From HGM13006 sp964518645 (GTDB lineage: Bacteria > Bacillota > Clostridia > Oscillospirales > Oscillospiraceae): a stretch of 18,600 nt of DNA. The position numbers were made by a program, and so were the translations under genes. Shown here piece after piece: positions 5,426 through 13,041 of the stretch. The DNA is taken from the NCBI GenBank assembly GCA_964518645.1, contig CAZFGL010000034.1, forward strand, positions 1 to 18,600, in the 5' to 3' direction. The first letter of the stretch is position 1. Each line of letters starts with the position of its first letter. A model generated the notes under the pieces. It was not told where the DNA came from. It was given only the letters and a program-made list of their open reading frames with translations, and did no database searches.

Positions 5426-7575
5426 GCTCCATTCCCCTCCCGATCCAGATAAAACACGCTGTTGGCACGGCCGGTCAGGTCAGCCAGATTGTTATACTGG
5501 ATCTTTCGGTAATCTGCGATCTCACGCTCAAGAGGGTTATTTTCATCCGCCTGAAAGAAGTTCCCCTCTGCATCCCGGCAGCCCATGGCAGTGATCACCG
5601 GGAGTTCCTCATAGAGATTTGCCAGATACTGATTATAAGCGGGCATCTCAAGGCCGGACACCTGCAGCAGCAGGGTGCTGAGGTAGTTCATGCTGATCTC
5701 GTCGATCCATCCGGTGGGAATGTCATAATTGGCCCACAGGACAAACCGGGTGATATAGCGCTTCTGCTGGGTCTCGTCATCCATCTCACTGATGGACTGC
5801 CCCATGACCTCAGAATAAAAGCCGTTTTCAATATAGGGCTGATGGTCACCAAAGAGAAGAATAATGGTAGGCTCCCCCACGGTTTCAAAATACTCCACCA
5901 GCTGACTGAATGCCTGATCCGTCTCGTAGACAAGAGAAAGATACTGGTTGGTTTTTGGATACTCCCGACTGGCGGAGGTCAGCTCGATCTTCTGCCGGAA
6001 GTTGGGGTATTGCTGGTCATAGCTGGAATGGGACTGCATGGTCACGTTGAACACATAGAAGGGCTCGTCCTCGTTCTTGTTCTCATACATGTCAATGAGC
6101 TTGTTGAAATCATACTCGTCGGACACGAACCGGCGCAGAAGAATACTCTCACCGGGGAACCGCTCCCGTAAGAGCCGCCGGTAGGTATTATAGCTGTAGC
6201 CGGAGGACACATATTCGTCCATAATATCCTCGCCAAACAGATCCTTGGTGGTGATAAAATCCCGGAAACCCATATAATCATACACCGCCACCCGGTTCCA
6301 GCTGGACTCAAAATAGGGATGGAAGGCATCGGCGGTAAAGCCGTGATGAAGCAGAGTGGAGGGCAGTCCCGGCTGCTCCCCCTTTACATACAGCTGATAG
6401 GCATTGCTGCCCGCCGGGAGAAAGGCCATGGTATCACCGGTCAGGAATTCAAATTCCGTATTGGAGGTACCGGTACCGATGGTGGAAACATAAACGTTGC
6501 CCTGAATGCTGTCCTCTTTCAGGCTGTTGATAAAGGGCAGATAATCCTGATTGGTCTCAAAATCTCCCACCACAGACAGGTCGGAAAACGCCTCGTCCAT
6601 AATCACAATGATATTGGGTGTGACCCCGGAATCTGCCGCCGTGGGAATACTGACCGCCACCTCTGCCTCGTCCTCGCTCATCCCCTGCCGGATCAGAGCA
6701 GTTTTCAGAATGTGGGGCACGCCGTCCTGAATTTTTTCATCTACGATGTCCGCAACGTCATCCGAATCATATCCGGCGGGCATAGTGAGGTACATATACT
6801 TGGTATTCAGAGTGAATTCCAGCACCGCACCGTGGTGCTCATAACCCCGGGTCTGGTTGAAAAAGTCCGGTTTCAGGCCGTAATCCGCCACGGTGTCCGT
6901 ATAGAAGAACACCCAGGCAAAGCCACCTACCACGCCCAGCGCCAGCACCCGGAATATGATCCGAAGCACCAGCTTCATTCTGGGCATTTTCAGCCGGGAG
7001 GCCAGCGCCACGATCATCATGGTCAGGCACATGGCAAAAACGATCTCATACCCGATGTCATAGGTATACCCCGCCGCCACATTGCCGGCGGTACGGATGC
7101 TGCTGAAATCCATAGGCACCAGAGGGCTGCCCTTGAACTCTTTTACATACATATTGGCAATGCCGAAGAGCAGCAGCACCGGGCTGACCGTCATCAGGGA
7201 GATCCGCACGCTGCCACTGAGACCAAAGGCCAGAATATAAAACAGCAGATACACCACATAATTGGCCAGAATATCCTCAGATGGGGTCAGAAATTCTGTA
7301 ATAAACACTCCGTTGAGCCGTTCCACAGCCACCAGCATCACCATGGGTGCTCCTGCAAGCAGGAGCAGCATCCAGATGCACCGGAGCCATGTGGGTCTCT
7401 CCCAGACCACCGCAAACCCGGGCAGCACAAGAAGGGCCCCGGCCAATGCGGAAAACAGCATCAGGCTGCCCCATTCATCCGCCTCCAGAAAAAGATTCTG
7501 TCTGGTGACCACAAACAGAAGCAGAGAAAAAGAAACCAGCGCCGCAACTCTTGCGGCACGTTTGGAACTGGACAT
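5422..7575 (-). CDS. LTA synthase-like membrane phosphoglycerol transferase (sulfatase fold)
   Basis: 717 residues. About five membrane helices lie in the first 225 residues (roughly 10-25, 38-58, 66-86, 106-155 and 178-225), then an extracellular sulfatase/alkaline-phosphatase-fold domain (about 318-620). Catalytic features of LtaS are present: PNIIVIMDEAFSD (D327/E328, metal), GTGTSNTEFEF with T370 at the nucleophile position, and LLFGDHQPY (D577, H578, metal). LtaS enzymes polymerise glycerol phosphate from phosphatidylglycerol onto a lipid anchor; related enzymes modify other glycans, so the product here is not certain. Start chosen at 7575 because CACAGGAG precedes it by about eight bases; the frame extends further upstream but without an RBS. 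A promoter with an extended -10 lies at 7615-7623. It shares a transcript with ybaK. Confidence 0.93.
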   Translation of the reverse strand: MSSSKRAARVAALVSFSLLLFVVTRQNLFLEADEWGSLMLFSALAGALLVLPGFAVVWERPTWLRCIWMLLLLAGAPMVMLVAVERLNGVFITEFLTPSEDILANYVVYLLFYILAFGLSGSVRISLMTVSPVLLLFGIANMYVKEFKGSPLVPMDFSSIRTAGNVAAGYTYDIGYEIVFAMCLTMMIVALASRLKMPRMKLVLRIIFRVLALGVVGGFAWVFFYTDTVADYGLKPDFFNQTRGYEHHGAVLEFTLNTKYMYLTMPAGYDSDDVADIVDEKIQDGVPHILKTALIRQGMSEDEAEVAVSIPTAADSGVTPNIIVIMDEAFSDLSVVGDFETNQDYLPFINSLKEDSIQGNVYVSTIGTGTSNTEFEFLTGDTMAFLPAGSNAYQLYVKGEQPGLPSTLLHHGFTADAFHPYFESSWNRVAVYDYMGFRDFITTKDLFGEDIMDEYVSSGYSYNTYRRLLRERFPGESILLRRFVSDEYDFNKLIDMYENKNEDEPFYVFNVTMQSHSSYDQQYPNFRQKIELTSASREYPKTNQYLSLVYETDQAFSQLVEYFETVGEPTIILLFGDHQPYIENGFYSEVMGQSISEMDDETQQKRYITRFVLWANYDIPTGWIDEISMNYLSTLLLQVSGLEMPAYNQYLANLYEELPVITAMGCRDAEGNFFQADENNPLEREIADYRKIQYNNLADLTGRANSVFYLDREGNGA

Positions 7576-7614
7576 ACTAAAAACACTCCTGTGAGTTTCG
7601 ATTGATTGAAAGGT

Positions 7615-7643
7615 ATTATAGCACCTTCCGGCAAAAAAGTACA
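7615..7643 (-). promoter_or_regulatory. Extended -10 promoter of the LTA-synthase-like gene
   Basis: On the minus strand TGCTATAAT (7615-7623) is a perfect extended -10; the -35 (TGTACT, 7638-7643) is poor, as is usual for extended -10 promoters. Confidence 0.72.
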
Positions 7644-7672
7644 TGAAAAACAGATGAATTATTTTCCATGAG

Positions 7673-7709
7673 AAACCGGTTGCCGCGGAGCCCCCACAGC
7701 AACCGGTTT
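7673..7709 (-). terminator. Terminator-like hairpin after the small membrane protein gene
   Basis: A perfect 11-bp stem AAACCGGTTGC/GCAACCGGTTT (7673-7683 with 7699-7709) has a 15-base loop. It starts seven bases past the stop codon. The T-run after it on the minus strand is short, so termination may be partial, letting some transcription continue into the LTA-synthase-like gene. Confidence 0.65.
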
Positions 7710-7715
7710 AAATAT

Positions 7716-7913
7716 TTAATCCATGTGTCTGACACCGTTCCAGATCACCACGGTGCAGACCAGCGTCAAAATGGTAAGCATCAGCATTCCCATGGGAAAC
7801 TCCCCGCCAGTGCTGCGCACCATAACCGCTGCCTGGATGGTATTGATCAGAGAGACCAGCGCACAAATGCTCACAAGTCCCGCAAGCATCTGACAAGCCT
7901 GTTTTTTCTTCAT
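7716..7913 (-). CDS. Small two-helix membrane protein, 65 residues
   Basis: I do not recognise a named family. After MKKKQ come a hydrophobic segment (about 8-31) and a second (about 42-60), with a short polar loop RSTGGEF between, and the tail WNGVRHMD. The protein is probably an integral membrane protein with both ends on the same side. The ATG at 7913 has GGAG eight bases upstream, inside the end of the uridine phosphorylase gene, whose stop is only four bases away, so the two are co-transcribed. The arrangement might suggest a link with nucleoside uptake or breakdown, but no sequence evidence supports that. The good RBS, tight spacing and clear helices support coding. Confidence 0.75.
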   Translation of the reverse strand: MKKKQACQMLAGLVSICALVSLINTIQAAVMVRSTGGEFPMGMLMLTILTLVCTVVIWNGVRHMD

Positions 7914-7917
7914 AATA

Positions 7918-8697
7918 TCACACTCCGTCCCTGTCCCGCCGGATCAGCAGTCGCATGGCATCAACAGCGGTAACAATAGCCCCCTCCATATCGTAGCACT
8001 GGGGGTCCTCCAGTCCCATCTCCCGGCGGGTCTGATTGGCAAACACCATCAGCACACTGCCCACCCGGAGACGGCGCACAGCACCCACAAGGAACAGGGT
8101 TGCGGACTCCATCTCACTACACTTGGCTCCGCACCGGAGGAAGCCGTCCCATTTGTTTTTCAGTTCATAATGCACGGCCATGGAATCCGGGTCGTGCTGC
8201 CCGTAAAAGGCATCTTTACACTGGACAACGCCCAGATGAAACCGATTCTGCCCCTGCCGTGCCGCATCCCGAAGGGCCTCAGTCACAGTAAAATCCGCCA
8301 CAGCGGGAAACTCCAGGGGTGCATATTCCCGGCCGGTGCCCTCCATACGGATGGCACCGGTGGCAATCACCAGATCCCCGCCCAGAACCTGAGGATCCAT
8401 GCCTCCGCTGGAACCCACACGGATGAAGGTATCGCTGCCGCAGTGGGCAAGCTCCTCCATGGCAATGGCAGCAGAGGGGCCACCGATCCCGGTGGAGCAG
8501 ACAGAGACCTTCTCCCCGTCCAGAGTGCCGGTATATATTTTGAACTCCCGGTGGAAGCCCACAAAGTGATAATCGTCAAAATGCCGTGCAATCGCCTCAC
8601 AGCGATCCGGATCTCCCGGCAGAAAGACATATCTGCCCACATCCCCGGGGACGATTTTTAAATGGAACTCCTGATCCGGCGAATAAACCAGTGACAT
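7918..8697 (-). CDS. udp: Uridine phosphorylase (nucleoside phosphorylase family)
   Basis: A 259-residue member of the PNP/UDP phosphorylase family, hexameric in known cases, which splits uridine with phosphate to uracil and ribose 1-phosphate for pyrimidine salvage. The family pattern is plain: VFLPGDPDRCEAIA (24-37), STGIGGPSAAIAMEEL (68-83), RVGSSGGMD (93-101), the KDAFYGQ segment and CSEMESATLF (193-202) with the ribose-binding Glu-Met-Glu. The start at 8697 follows AGGGGC and gives an N-terminus matching uridine phosphorylases (FHLKIVPGD); the frame extends upstream to TTG at 8769, but that stretch covers the promoter. It is transcribed from the promoter at 8719-8747, with the membrane protein gene downstream. 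Uridine rather than purine specificity is inferred from overall similarity. Confidence 0.9.
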   Translation of the reverse strand: MSLVYSPDQEFHLKIVPGDVGRYVFLPGDPDRCEAIARHFDDYHFVGFHREFKIYTGTLDGEKVSVCSTGIGGPSAAIAMEELAHCGSDTFIRVGSSGGMDPQVLGGDLVIATGAIRMEGTGREYAPLEFPAVADFTVTEALRDAARQGQNRFHLGVVQCKDAFYGQHDPDSMAVHYELKNKWDGFLRCGAKCSEMESATLFLVGAVRRLRVGSVLMVFANQTRREMGLEDPQCYDMEGAIVTAVDAMRLLIRRDRDGV

Positions 8698-8718
8698 AGC
8701 AGCCCCTACTTTTTCTTC

Positions 8719-8747
8719 ATTATATCCAATTTTCCTGCCCATTGCAA
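8719..8747 (-). promoter_or_regulatory. Sigma-A-type promoter of the uridine phosphorylase unit
   Basis: On the minus strand TTGCAA (8742-8747) and TATAAT (8719-8724) are 17 bp apart, 21 bp before the start codon. It is divergent from the CapA-like gene's promoter. Confidence 0.82.
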
Positions 8748-8776
8748 TGGTGTGGGGGGATTTGTCCAATTCCTTA

Positions 8777-8805
8777 TTTTCATTTCAAAGCTTCTGTGCT
8801 ATAAT
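8777..8805 (+). promoter_or_regulatory. Promoter of the CapA-like gene
   Basis: TTTTCA (8777-8782) and an extended -10, TGCTATAAT (TATAAT at 8800-8805), are 17 bp apart and lie about 42 bp before the start codon. Its -35 is within 30 bp of the divergent uridine phosphorylase promoter. Confidence 0.75.
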
Positions 8806-8847
8806 TTACAATATACAAACGAAAAAACAGCAAGGGGTGCTCTTTTC

Positions 8848-10089
8848 ATGAAAAATAAAAAACAGCGCTGGCGGCTGATATATCTTGTCCCTATGGCTCT
8901 GGGGATCCATGTAAAAAACCAGATAAAAGCAAAGAATCCTACAGTAATCGCCGGAGTTTCGGCGGTCTGTGTCCTTTTATTGGCACTGATTATTCTCCCC
9001 TTTGTCACCGGTGGCAGGGATGGTTCTCCCTCGGAGGTATCCCCCTCCCCTTCGGCCCCGGTGATGGCCTCTCCGCCCCCCACGGCCACACCGACACCGA
9101 CGCCCCAGCCGGTCTCCCTCACCCTGAGCTTTGCAGGAGACTGCACCTTCGGACTGGACGAGACCTTCGGATATTCCGGCTCCTTTAATGAAATGTACGA
9201 CAATCAGGGGGCAGGGTACTTTTTACAGAATGTCCGGGACATACTTGCCGCAGACGACCTGACTGTGGTCAACTTTGAGGGCACCCTCACCCAGTCTCAG
9301 GAACGGGCTGACAAAACTTACGCCTTCAAGGGCGATGCAGAGTATGTGGATGTGCTCACCTCCGCCTCTGTGGAGGTGGCCAATATCGCCAACAACCACA
9401 CAAGCGACTACGGAGAGCAGGGGCTTGAGGACACGAAGAACGCCCTGACAGAGGCCGGAATCGACTGGTTCGGCTTTGAGGACACGAAAATCGTAGATGT
9501 AAACGGGGTAAAGGTGGGCTTTACCGGCCAGTATACGGTTTACGAGGATGATGCCCATTTCACCCAGCTGGAAGAAAACATCAAAGCGCTTCAGGACGCA
9601 GGTGCTCAGCTGATCGTTGCCAATTTCCATTGGGGACTGGAGCTGGACTATTACCCCGAGGCGGATCAGGTGGCGCTGGCTCATGCGGCCATCGACGCAG
9701 GGGCACATCTGGTGATCGGACACCATCCCCATGTACTTCAGGGCATTGAGCTTTACAAGGGGCGTTATATTGTTTACAGTCTGGGGAATTTCTGCTTTGG
9801 AGGTAATTCCAGTCCCAACGACTATGACTGCATGATCTTCCAGCAAACCTTCACCCTCACAGGGAATACGGTAAACGCCGACGACAACATCAATGTAATT
9901 CCCTGCCGTTGCTCATCCACTACCAGCTATAACGACTACTGTCCCACTCCCGCGGAGGGAGATGTAAAAGCCAGCATTCTTGACACCATCTGGACACTGA
10001 GCGAACCTCTGGACGGAGAGCCGCAGAAGGTCTATGAGATCCTTATGGGTGTCGAAGGGGCTGACTCTGAGAGTTCACTCATGGAATAA
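8848..10089 (+). CDS. CapA-family (poly-gamma-glutamate capsule synthesis-like) metallophosphatase-fold protein
   Basis: 413 residues. A short basic N-terminus leads to one membrane helix (about 33-53), then a Pro/Ser/Thr linker (58-88) and an extracellular CapA/PGA_cap domain (about 90-395). Metal-binding motifs of the calcineurin-like fold are present in order: FAGDCTFG (95-102), VVNFEGTLT (140-148), IANNHTSDYG (180-189), ANFHWGLE (258-265) and VIGHHPHVLQG (289-299). CapA proteins take part in surface poly-gamma-glutamate export or turnover; many homologues lie outside capsule operons, as here, where no capB/capC is adjacent, so the substrate is unknown. Start chosen at 8848, after AAGGGGTG; an earlier in-frame ATG at 8752 overlaps the promoters. 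The gene is monocistronic with its own promoter and terminator. Confidence 0.92.
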   Translation: MKNKKQRWRLIYLVPMALGIHVKNQIKAKNPTVIAGVSAVCVLLLALIILPFVTGGRDGSPSEVSPSPSAPVMASPPPTATPTPTPQPVSLTLSFAGDCTFGLDETFGYSGSFNEMYDNQGAGYFLQNVRDILAADDLTVVNFEGTLTQSQERADKTYAFKGDAEYVDVLTSASVEVANIANNHTSDYGEQGLEDTKNALTEAGIDWFGFEDTKIVDVNGVKVGFTGQYTVYEDDAHFTQLEENIKALQDAGAQLIVANFHWGLELDYYPEADQVALAHAAIDAGAHLVIGHHPHVLQGIELYKGRYIVYSLGNFCFGGNSSPNDYDCMIFQQTFTLTGNTVNADDNINVIPCRCSSTTSYNDYCPTPAEGDVKASILDTIWTLSEPLDGEPQKVYEILMGVEGADSESSLME

Positions 10090-10097
10090 AGGATCAC

Positions 10098-10134
10098 AAG
10101 TGGGGACGCTGAAAAACCGTGTCCCCACTTTTTG
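10098..10134 (+). terminator. Terminator of the CapA-like gene
   Basis: A perfect 10-bp stem AAGTGGGGAC/GTCCCCACTT (10098-10107 with 10121-10130), with a 13-base loop containing AAAAA, is followed by TTTG. It begins eight bases past the stop. Confidence 0.88.
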
Positions 10135-10162
10135 TTCAGATTCTTCCATATACCTGCGGTTA

Positions 10163-10231
10163 CATGGGAATTTCATAATAAATCGCCGGAATCCCGTTAT
10201 GTCACCCCATATTCATGGGAATATTCATAAT
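10163..10231. repeat. Near-identical 17/18-bp direct repeat
   Basis: CATGGGAATTTCATAAT (10163-10179) and CATGGGAATATTCATAAT (10214-10231) differ by one inserted base and start 51 bp apart in an AT-rich gap without genes. They lie 64 bp or more from the DnaA-box-like sequences. Function unknown. Confidence 0.6.
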
Positions 10232-10294
10232 TCCTTCACAGTACGTTCATATTTTCCTTTTTTGAACCCCTTGTTTTTCAAGGTGTTTTACACA

Positions 10295-10334
10295 TTATCC
10301 ACAGGGTTTTCCACAACGCAGGCACTTTTCCACA
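10295..10334 (+). other. Cluster of three DnaA-box-like 9-mers
   Basis: TTATCCACA (10295-10303) is an exact consensus DnaA box; TTTTCCACA follows at 10307-10315 and again at 10326-10334, all in the same orientation, with starts 12 and 19 bp apart. An AT-rich stretch lies beyond (10335-10400). The cluster is in the 318-bp gap between two convergent stop codons, where no promoter is needed. The rest of the gap (10134-10407) shows a weak hairpin at 10269-10283, the direct repeat, and no gene. No dnaA, dnaN or rpmH is in the window, so this is not shown to be oriC. Confidence 0.6.
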
Positions 10335-10407
10335 GCCATAGAATTATGCATATGACGTTTACATAACAGGTTATATTTCGCAGACGAAGAGATTATGGCA
10401 TTTTTCA

Positions 10408-11280
10408 TCAAAAAGTCAGATCTTCCAGATCGTCTATGGTCAGTTCGGGCTGCAGGGCAGAATTGATGGCAAAGGCCAGCACCCGGGATATTTCCCGCAC
10501 CCGCCGGTCAATGTCCGAGCAGGTGACGATCATCCCCCGCCCCGGAAGCTCCGGCGGGCTGACTCCCGCACGGCGGCACAGATCCTCCGCCAGTGCCCCT
10601 GCATCTGTCACTGTCGGCACCCCCACAGCGATCACCGGAACCCCCAGAGTCTCCCGGTTCAATGCCTGCCTCCGGTTCCCGATTCCGGAACCGGGAGCGA
10701 TCCCGCAATCGGAGATCTGTATCGTACTACAGAGCCTTTTATCTTCCCGGGCAGCAATGGCATCTACTGCAATAACACCGGCAGCCCCCGTCCGTTTCAC
10801 CAGCGCCCGTATGATCTCGGCGCTTTCAAGCCCGGTAGTTCCCAGCACACCGGGGGCAAAGGCGCTGACAGGCCGGAGGGATTCCAGTGGCTTGGGAAGT
10901 TTTCCGATCATGTGCCGTGTCACCAGAATATGATCCGCTGTTAAAGGCCCTACCCCATCTGGGGTAATCCCCCGGTTGCCCAATCCTGCCACCAGAACGG
11001 GAAGGCTTTTTCCAAAGGGCAGAAGTTTTTCAATATATCCCCCTGCACAGGCAACCGCCCTCCGGAAGCTCTCACTCTCCCGGCGCAGTACGTTCTCCAC
11101 CTCCATGGTAATATAGATCCCCTGAGGCTTTCCAAGCGCCTCCGCTCCTCGGCGGTTTTTGATCTCTACCACCGTGGCGGGCTGTCCAAAAACGGTCTCT
11201 TCCCGGACAGAAACTCCGGGAACATGTGTCTTGCCGCACAGATCCAGTTGCTCCAGCGCAAGGTCTGTTCGAATGGCCAT
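10408..11280 (-). CDS. gpr: GPR germination endopeptidase (spore protease)
   Basis: A 290-residue spore protease that breaks down the small acid-soluble DNA-binding proteins when spores germinate. Conserved GPR blocks are present: the RTDLALE start (4-10), VAGLGNRGITPDGVGP (97-112), APGVLGTTGLES (142-153), VIAVDAIAARE (169-179) and IQISDCGIAPGSGIGN (187-202). The Bacillus enzymes are made as an inactive zymogen cut a few residues in, near the conserved RTDLA; here there is almost no propeptide. At 290 residues it is shorter than the Bacillus form (about 370). GAGGGGGA lies eight bases before the ATG at 11280. It is divergent from rpsT, as in Bacillus. spoIIP, which often follows gpr, is not here. 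No clear sigma-G promoter was found in 11281-11350. The gene implies a spore-forming organism. Confidence 0.93.
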   Translation of the reverse strand: MAIRTDLALEQLDLCGKTHVPGVSVREETVFGQPATVVEIKNRRGAEALGKPQGIYITMEVENVLRRESESFRRAVACAGGYIEKLLPFGKSLPVLVAGLGNRGITPDGVGPLTADHILVTRHMIGKLPKPLESLRPVSAFAPGVLGTTGLESAEIIRALVKRTGAAGVIAVDAIAAREDKRLCSTIQISDCGIAPGSGIGNRRQALNRETLGVPVIAVGVPTVTDAGALAEDLCRRAGVSPPELPGRGMIVTCSDIDRRVREISRVLAFAINSALQPELTIDDLEDLTF

Positions 11281-11383
11281 TTTTCATTCCCCCTCAAGGC
11301 TTATCCTGCCCCAATCCCACCAACATCTAGTCCCCAATTTCAAAAACAACCACAATATTTTTTAAAAATCTTGAAATTACCTC

Positions 11384-11412
11384 TTGATTTTCTTCAAAAC
11401 ATCCTGTATAAT
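11384..11412 (+). promoter_or_regulatory. Sigma-A-type promoter of rpsT
   Basis: TTGATT (11384-11389) and TATAAT (11407-11412) are 17 bp apart. The leader of about 60 bases has a short GC hairpin (GGCGC/GCGCC, 11437-11449) that might serve S20 self-control; that is only a suggestion. Confidence 0.85.
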
Positions 11413-11478
11413 CTAAGTCTGCATGGTAGTTTATAGGCGCACTGCGCCTTTAGTTAGAATGTGAGGGAGGTGTTTTTC

Positions 11479-11739
11479 GTGCCTAACATTAAATCTGCCA
11501 AGAAGAGAGTGCTGATCTCCAAGGCTGAGAACGAGCAGAACAAGGCTAACAAGACTCTGCTGAAGACTAACGTCAAGAAGTTCGAGGCTGCTGCCGCTAC
11601 CGGTAACAAGGAAGCTGCTGCTGAAGCTGCCAAGGTTGCCATTGCCACCATCGACAAGTCCGTCGGCAAGGGTATCCTCCACAAGAACACTGCCGCTCAC
11701 AAGAAGAGCCACATTGCTCAGAAGCTGAACAGCCTCTAA
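11479..11739 (+). CDS. rpsT: 30S ribosomal protein S20
   Basis: 86 residues. The N-terminus (V/M)PNIKSAKKRVLISK is the highly conserved start of bacterial S20, followed by the Lys/Ala-rich helices typical of the family (NKANKTLLKT, EAAAEAAKVAIATIDKSVGK, GILHKNTAAHKKS). S20 binds 16S rRNA early in small-subunit assembly. The start is GTG at 11479: GGGAGG lies at 11465-11470, and beginning there gives the conserved N-terminus, while the frame also runs back to a GTG at 11461 that overlaps the RBS. It has its own promoter and terminator and is divergent from gpr. Confidence 0.97.
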   Translation: MPNIKSAKKRVLISKAENEQNKANKTLLKTNVKKFEAAAATGNKEAAAEAAKVAIATIDKSVGKGILHKNTAAHKKSHIAQKLNSL

Positions 11740-11749
11740 TTTATGAATG

Positions 11750-11786
11750 AAACCGCCTCGATCTTATGATTTGAGGCGGTTTTTTC
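11750..11786 (+). terminator. Terminator of rpsT
   Basis: A 10-bp stem AAACCGCCTC/GAGGCGGTTT (11750-11759 with 11773-11782) ends in a run of six or more T's. The malic enzyme promoter starts right after it. Confidence 0.94.
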
Positions 11787-11815
11787 TTGCCTCTTTTCCC
11801 TCTCGGGGGTATAAT
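11787..11815 (+). promoter_or_regulatory. Sigma-A-type promoter of the malic enzyme-recG unit
   Basis: TTGCCT (11787-11792) and TATAAT (11810-11815) are 17 bp apart, about 30 bp before the malic enzyme start. Confidence 0.8.
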
Positions 11816-11845
11816 AAATCCTACATAAACTCTGGAGGTTTTGAA

Positions 11846-13018
11846 ATGAACTACGCAGAAGAATCCCTGAAGCTCCACCGTCAGTGGAAGGGAAAACTGG
11901 AAACCGTACCAAAAATGAAGGTAGAGAACAAGGATGATCTCTCCCTTGCCTATACACCTGGCGTTGCCCAGCCCTGCATTGAGATCCAGAAGGATCCCTC
12001 TCTGAGCTACTCCCTGACCGGTCGTGGCAACACGGTTGCGGTCATCACTGATGGCACCGCTGTTCTGGGTCTGGGGGATATTGGCCCGGAGGCAGCAATG
12101 CCGGTTATGGAGGGCAAATGTGTCCTCTTCAAGTCCTTTGGCGGTGTTGACGCTGTTCCCCTCTGTGTCCGCACCAAGGATGTTGACGAATTTGTAAATG
12201 CCGTAGCTCTGCTGGCCGGTTCCTTCGGTGGAATCAATCTGGAGGATATTTCCGCCCCCCGGTGCTTTGAGATCGAGCGAAAGCTGAAAGAAGTCTGTGA
12301 TATTCCCATTTTCCACGACGATCAGCACGGAACTGCCGTTGTCGTCCTGTCCGCAATGCTCAATGCCCTGAAGGTGGTCGGAAAGGATCTCTCCCAGATC
12401 AAGGTGGTCACCTCCGGTGCCGGCGCCGCTGGCATCGCGATTATCAAGCTGCTGATTTCCATGGGACTGAAAAACGTTATCATGTGTGACCGTACCGGGG
12501 CCATATATCAGGGCCGTGAAAATCTGAACCCGGCTAAAGAGGCCATCGCTGCCATAACAAACCGGAACATGGAAAAGGGAACTTTGAAGGATGTGATCCG
12601 TGGTGCAGACGTATTTATCGGCGTCTCCTCCCCGGGAACTGTTACTCCGGAAATGGTTGCTTCCATGGCGAAGGATCCCATCCTCTTCCCCATGGCCAAC
12701 CCCACTCCCGAGATCATGCCGGATGAAGCCCTTGCTGCCGGTGCAGCTGTTGTGGGAACCGGCCGGAGTGACTTCGCAAACCAGATCAACAATGTACTTG
12801 CCTTCCCCGGAATCTTCCGTGGCGCACTGGATGTTCGTGCCAGAGAGATCAATGACGAGATGAAACTTGCTGCGGCACTGGCTCTTGCAGATCTGGTCTC
12901 CCCGGAAGAACTTTCTCCCGATTATATCATTGTTCCCGCATTTGATCCCAGAGTCGGTCCCGCTGTTGCAAAGGCCGTGGCAGATGCGGCCAGACGCACC
13001 GGAGTTGCAAGAATTTAA
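11846..13018 (+). CDS. NAD-type malic enzyme (malate dehydrogenase, decarboxylating)
   Basis: A 390-residue short-form bacterial malic enzyme, converting malate to pyruvate and CO2 with reduction of NAD(P). Domain order is the usual malic N domain (about 15-150) and Rossmann C domain (about 160-385). Key segments: LAYTPGVAQPC (34-44) with the catalytic Tyr, KCVLFKSFGGVDAVP (91-105), NLEDISAPRCF (131-141), the metal site IFHDDQHGTA (155-164), the dinucleotide motif SGAGAAGIA (190-198) and MANPTPEI (283-290). An acidic residue (D215 in MCDRTG) ends the second strand, which favours NAD over NADP. The start at 11846 follows TGGAGG by seven bases. It is intact and full length. recG begins 23 bp downstream with no promoter between, so they are probably co-transcribed, though unrelated in function. 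Confidence 0.95.
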   Translation: MNYAEESLKLHRQWKGKLETVPKMKVENKDDLSLAYTPGVAQPCIEIQKDPSLSYSLTGRGNTVAVITDGTAVLGLGDIGPEAAMPVMEGKCVLFKSFGGVDAVPLCVRTKDVDEFVNAVALLAGSFGGINLEDISAPRCFEIERKLKEVCDIPIFHDDQHGTAVVVLSAMLNALKVVGKDLSQIKVVTSGAGAAGIAIIKLLISMGLKNVIMCDRTGAIYQGRENLNPAKEAIAAITNRNMEKGTLKDVIRGADVFIGVSSPGTVTPEMVASMAKDPILFPMANPTPEIMPDEALAAGAAVVGTGRSDFANQINNVLAFPGIFRGALDVRAREINDEMKLAAALALADLVSPEELSPDYIIVPAFDPRVGPAVAKAVADAARRTGVARI

Positions 13019-13041
13019 GAAACCCGAAAGGAGGAATCCAT

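Noticed and set aside
6319..7605. Long plus-strand open frame opposite the LTA-synthase-like gene
   Set aside because: His/Gln/Gly-rich, low-quality translation without domains; the minus strand has catalytic motifs of the LtaS family.
8752..8847. Earlier in-frame ATG for the CapA-like gene
   Set aside because: It lies upstream of the predicted -10/-35 elements and has no RBS.
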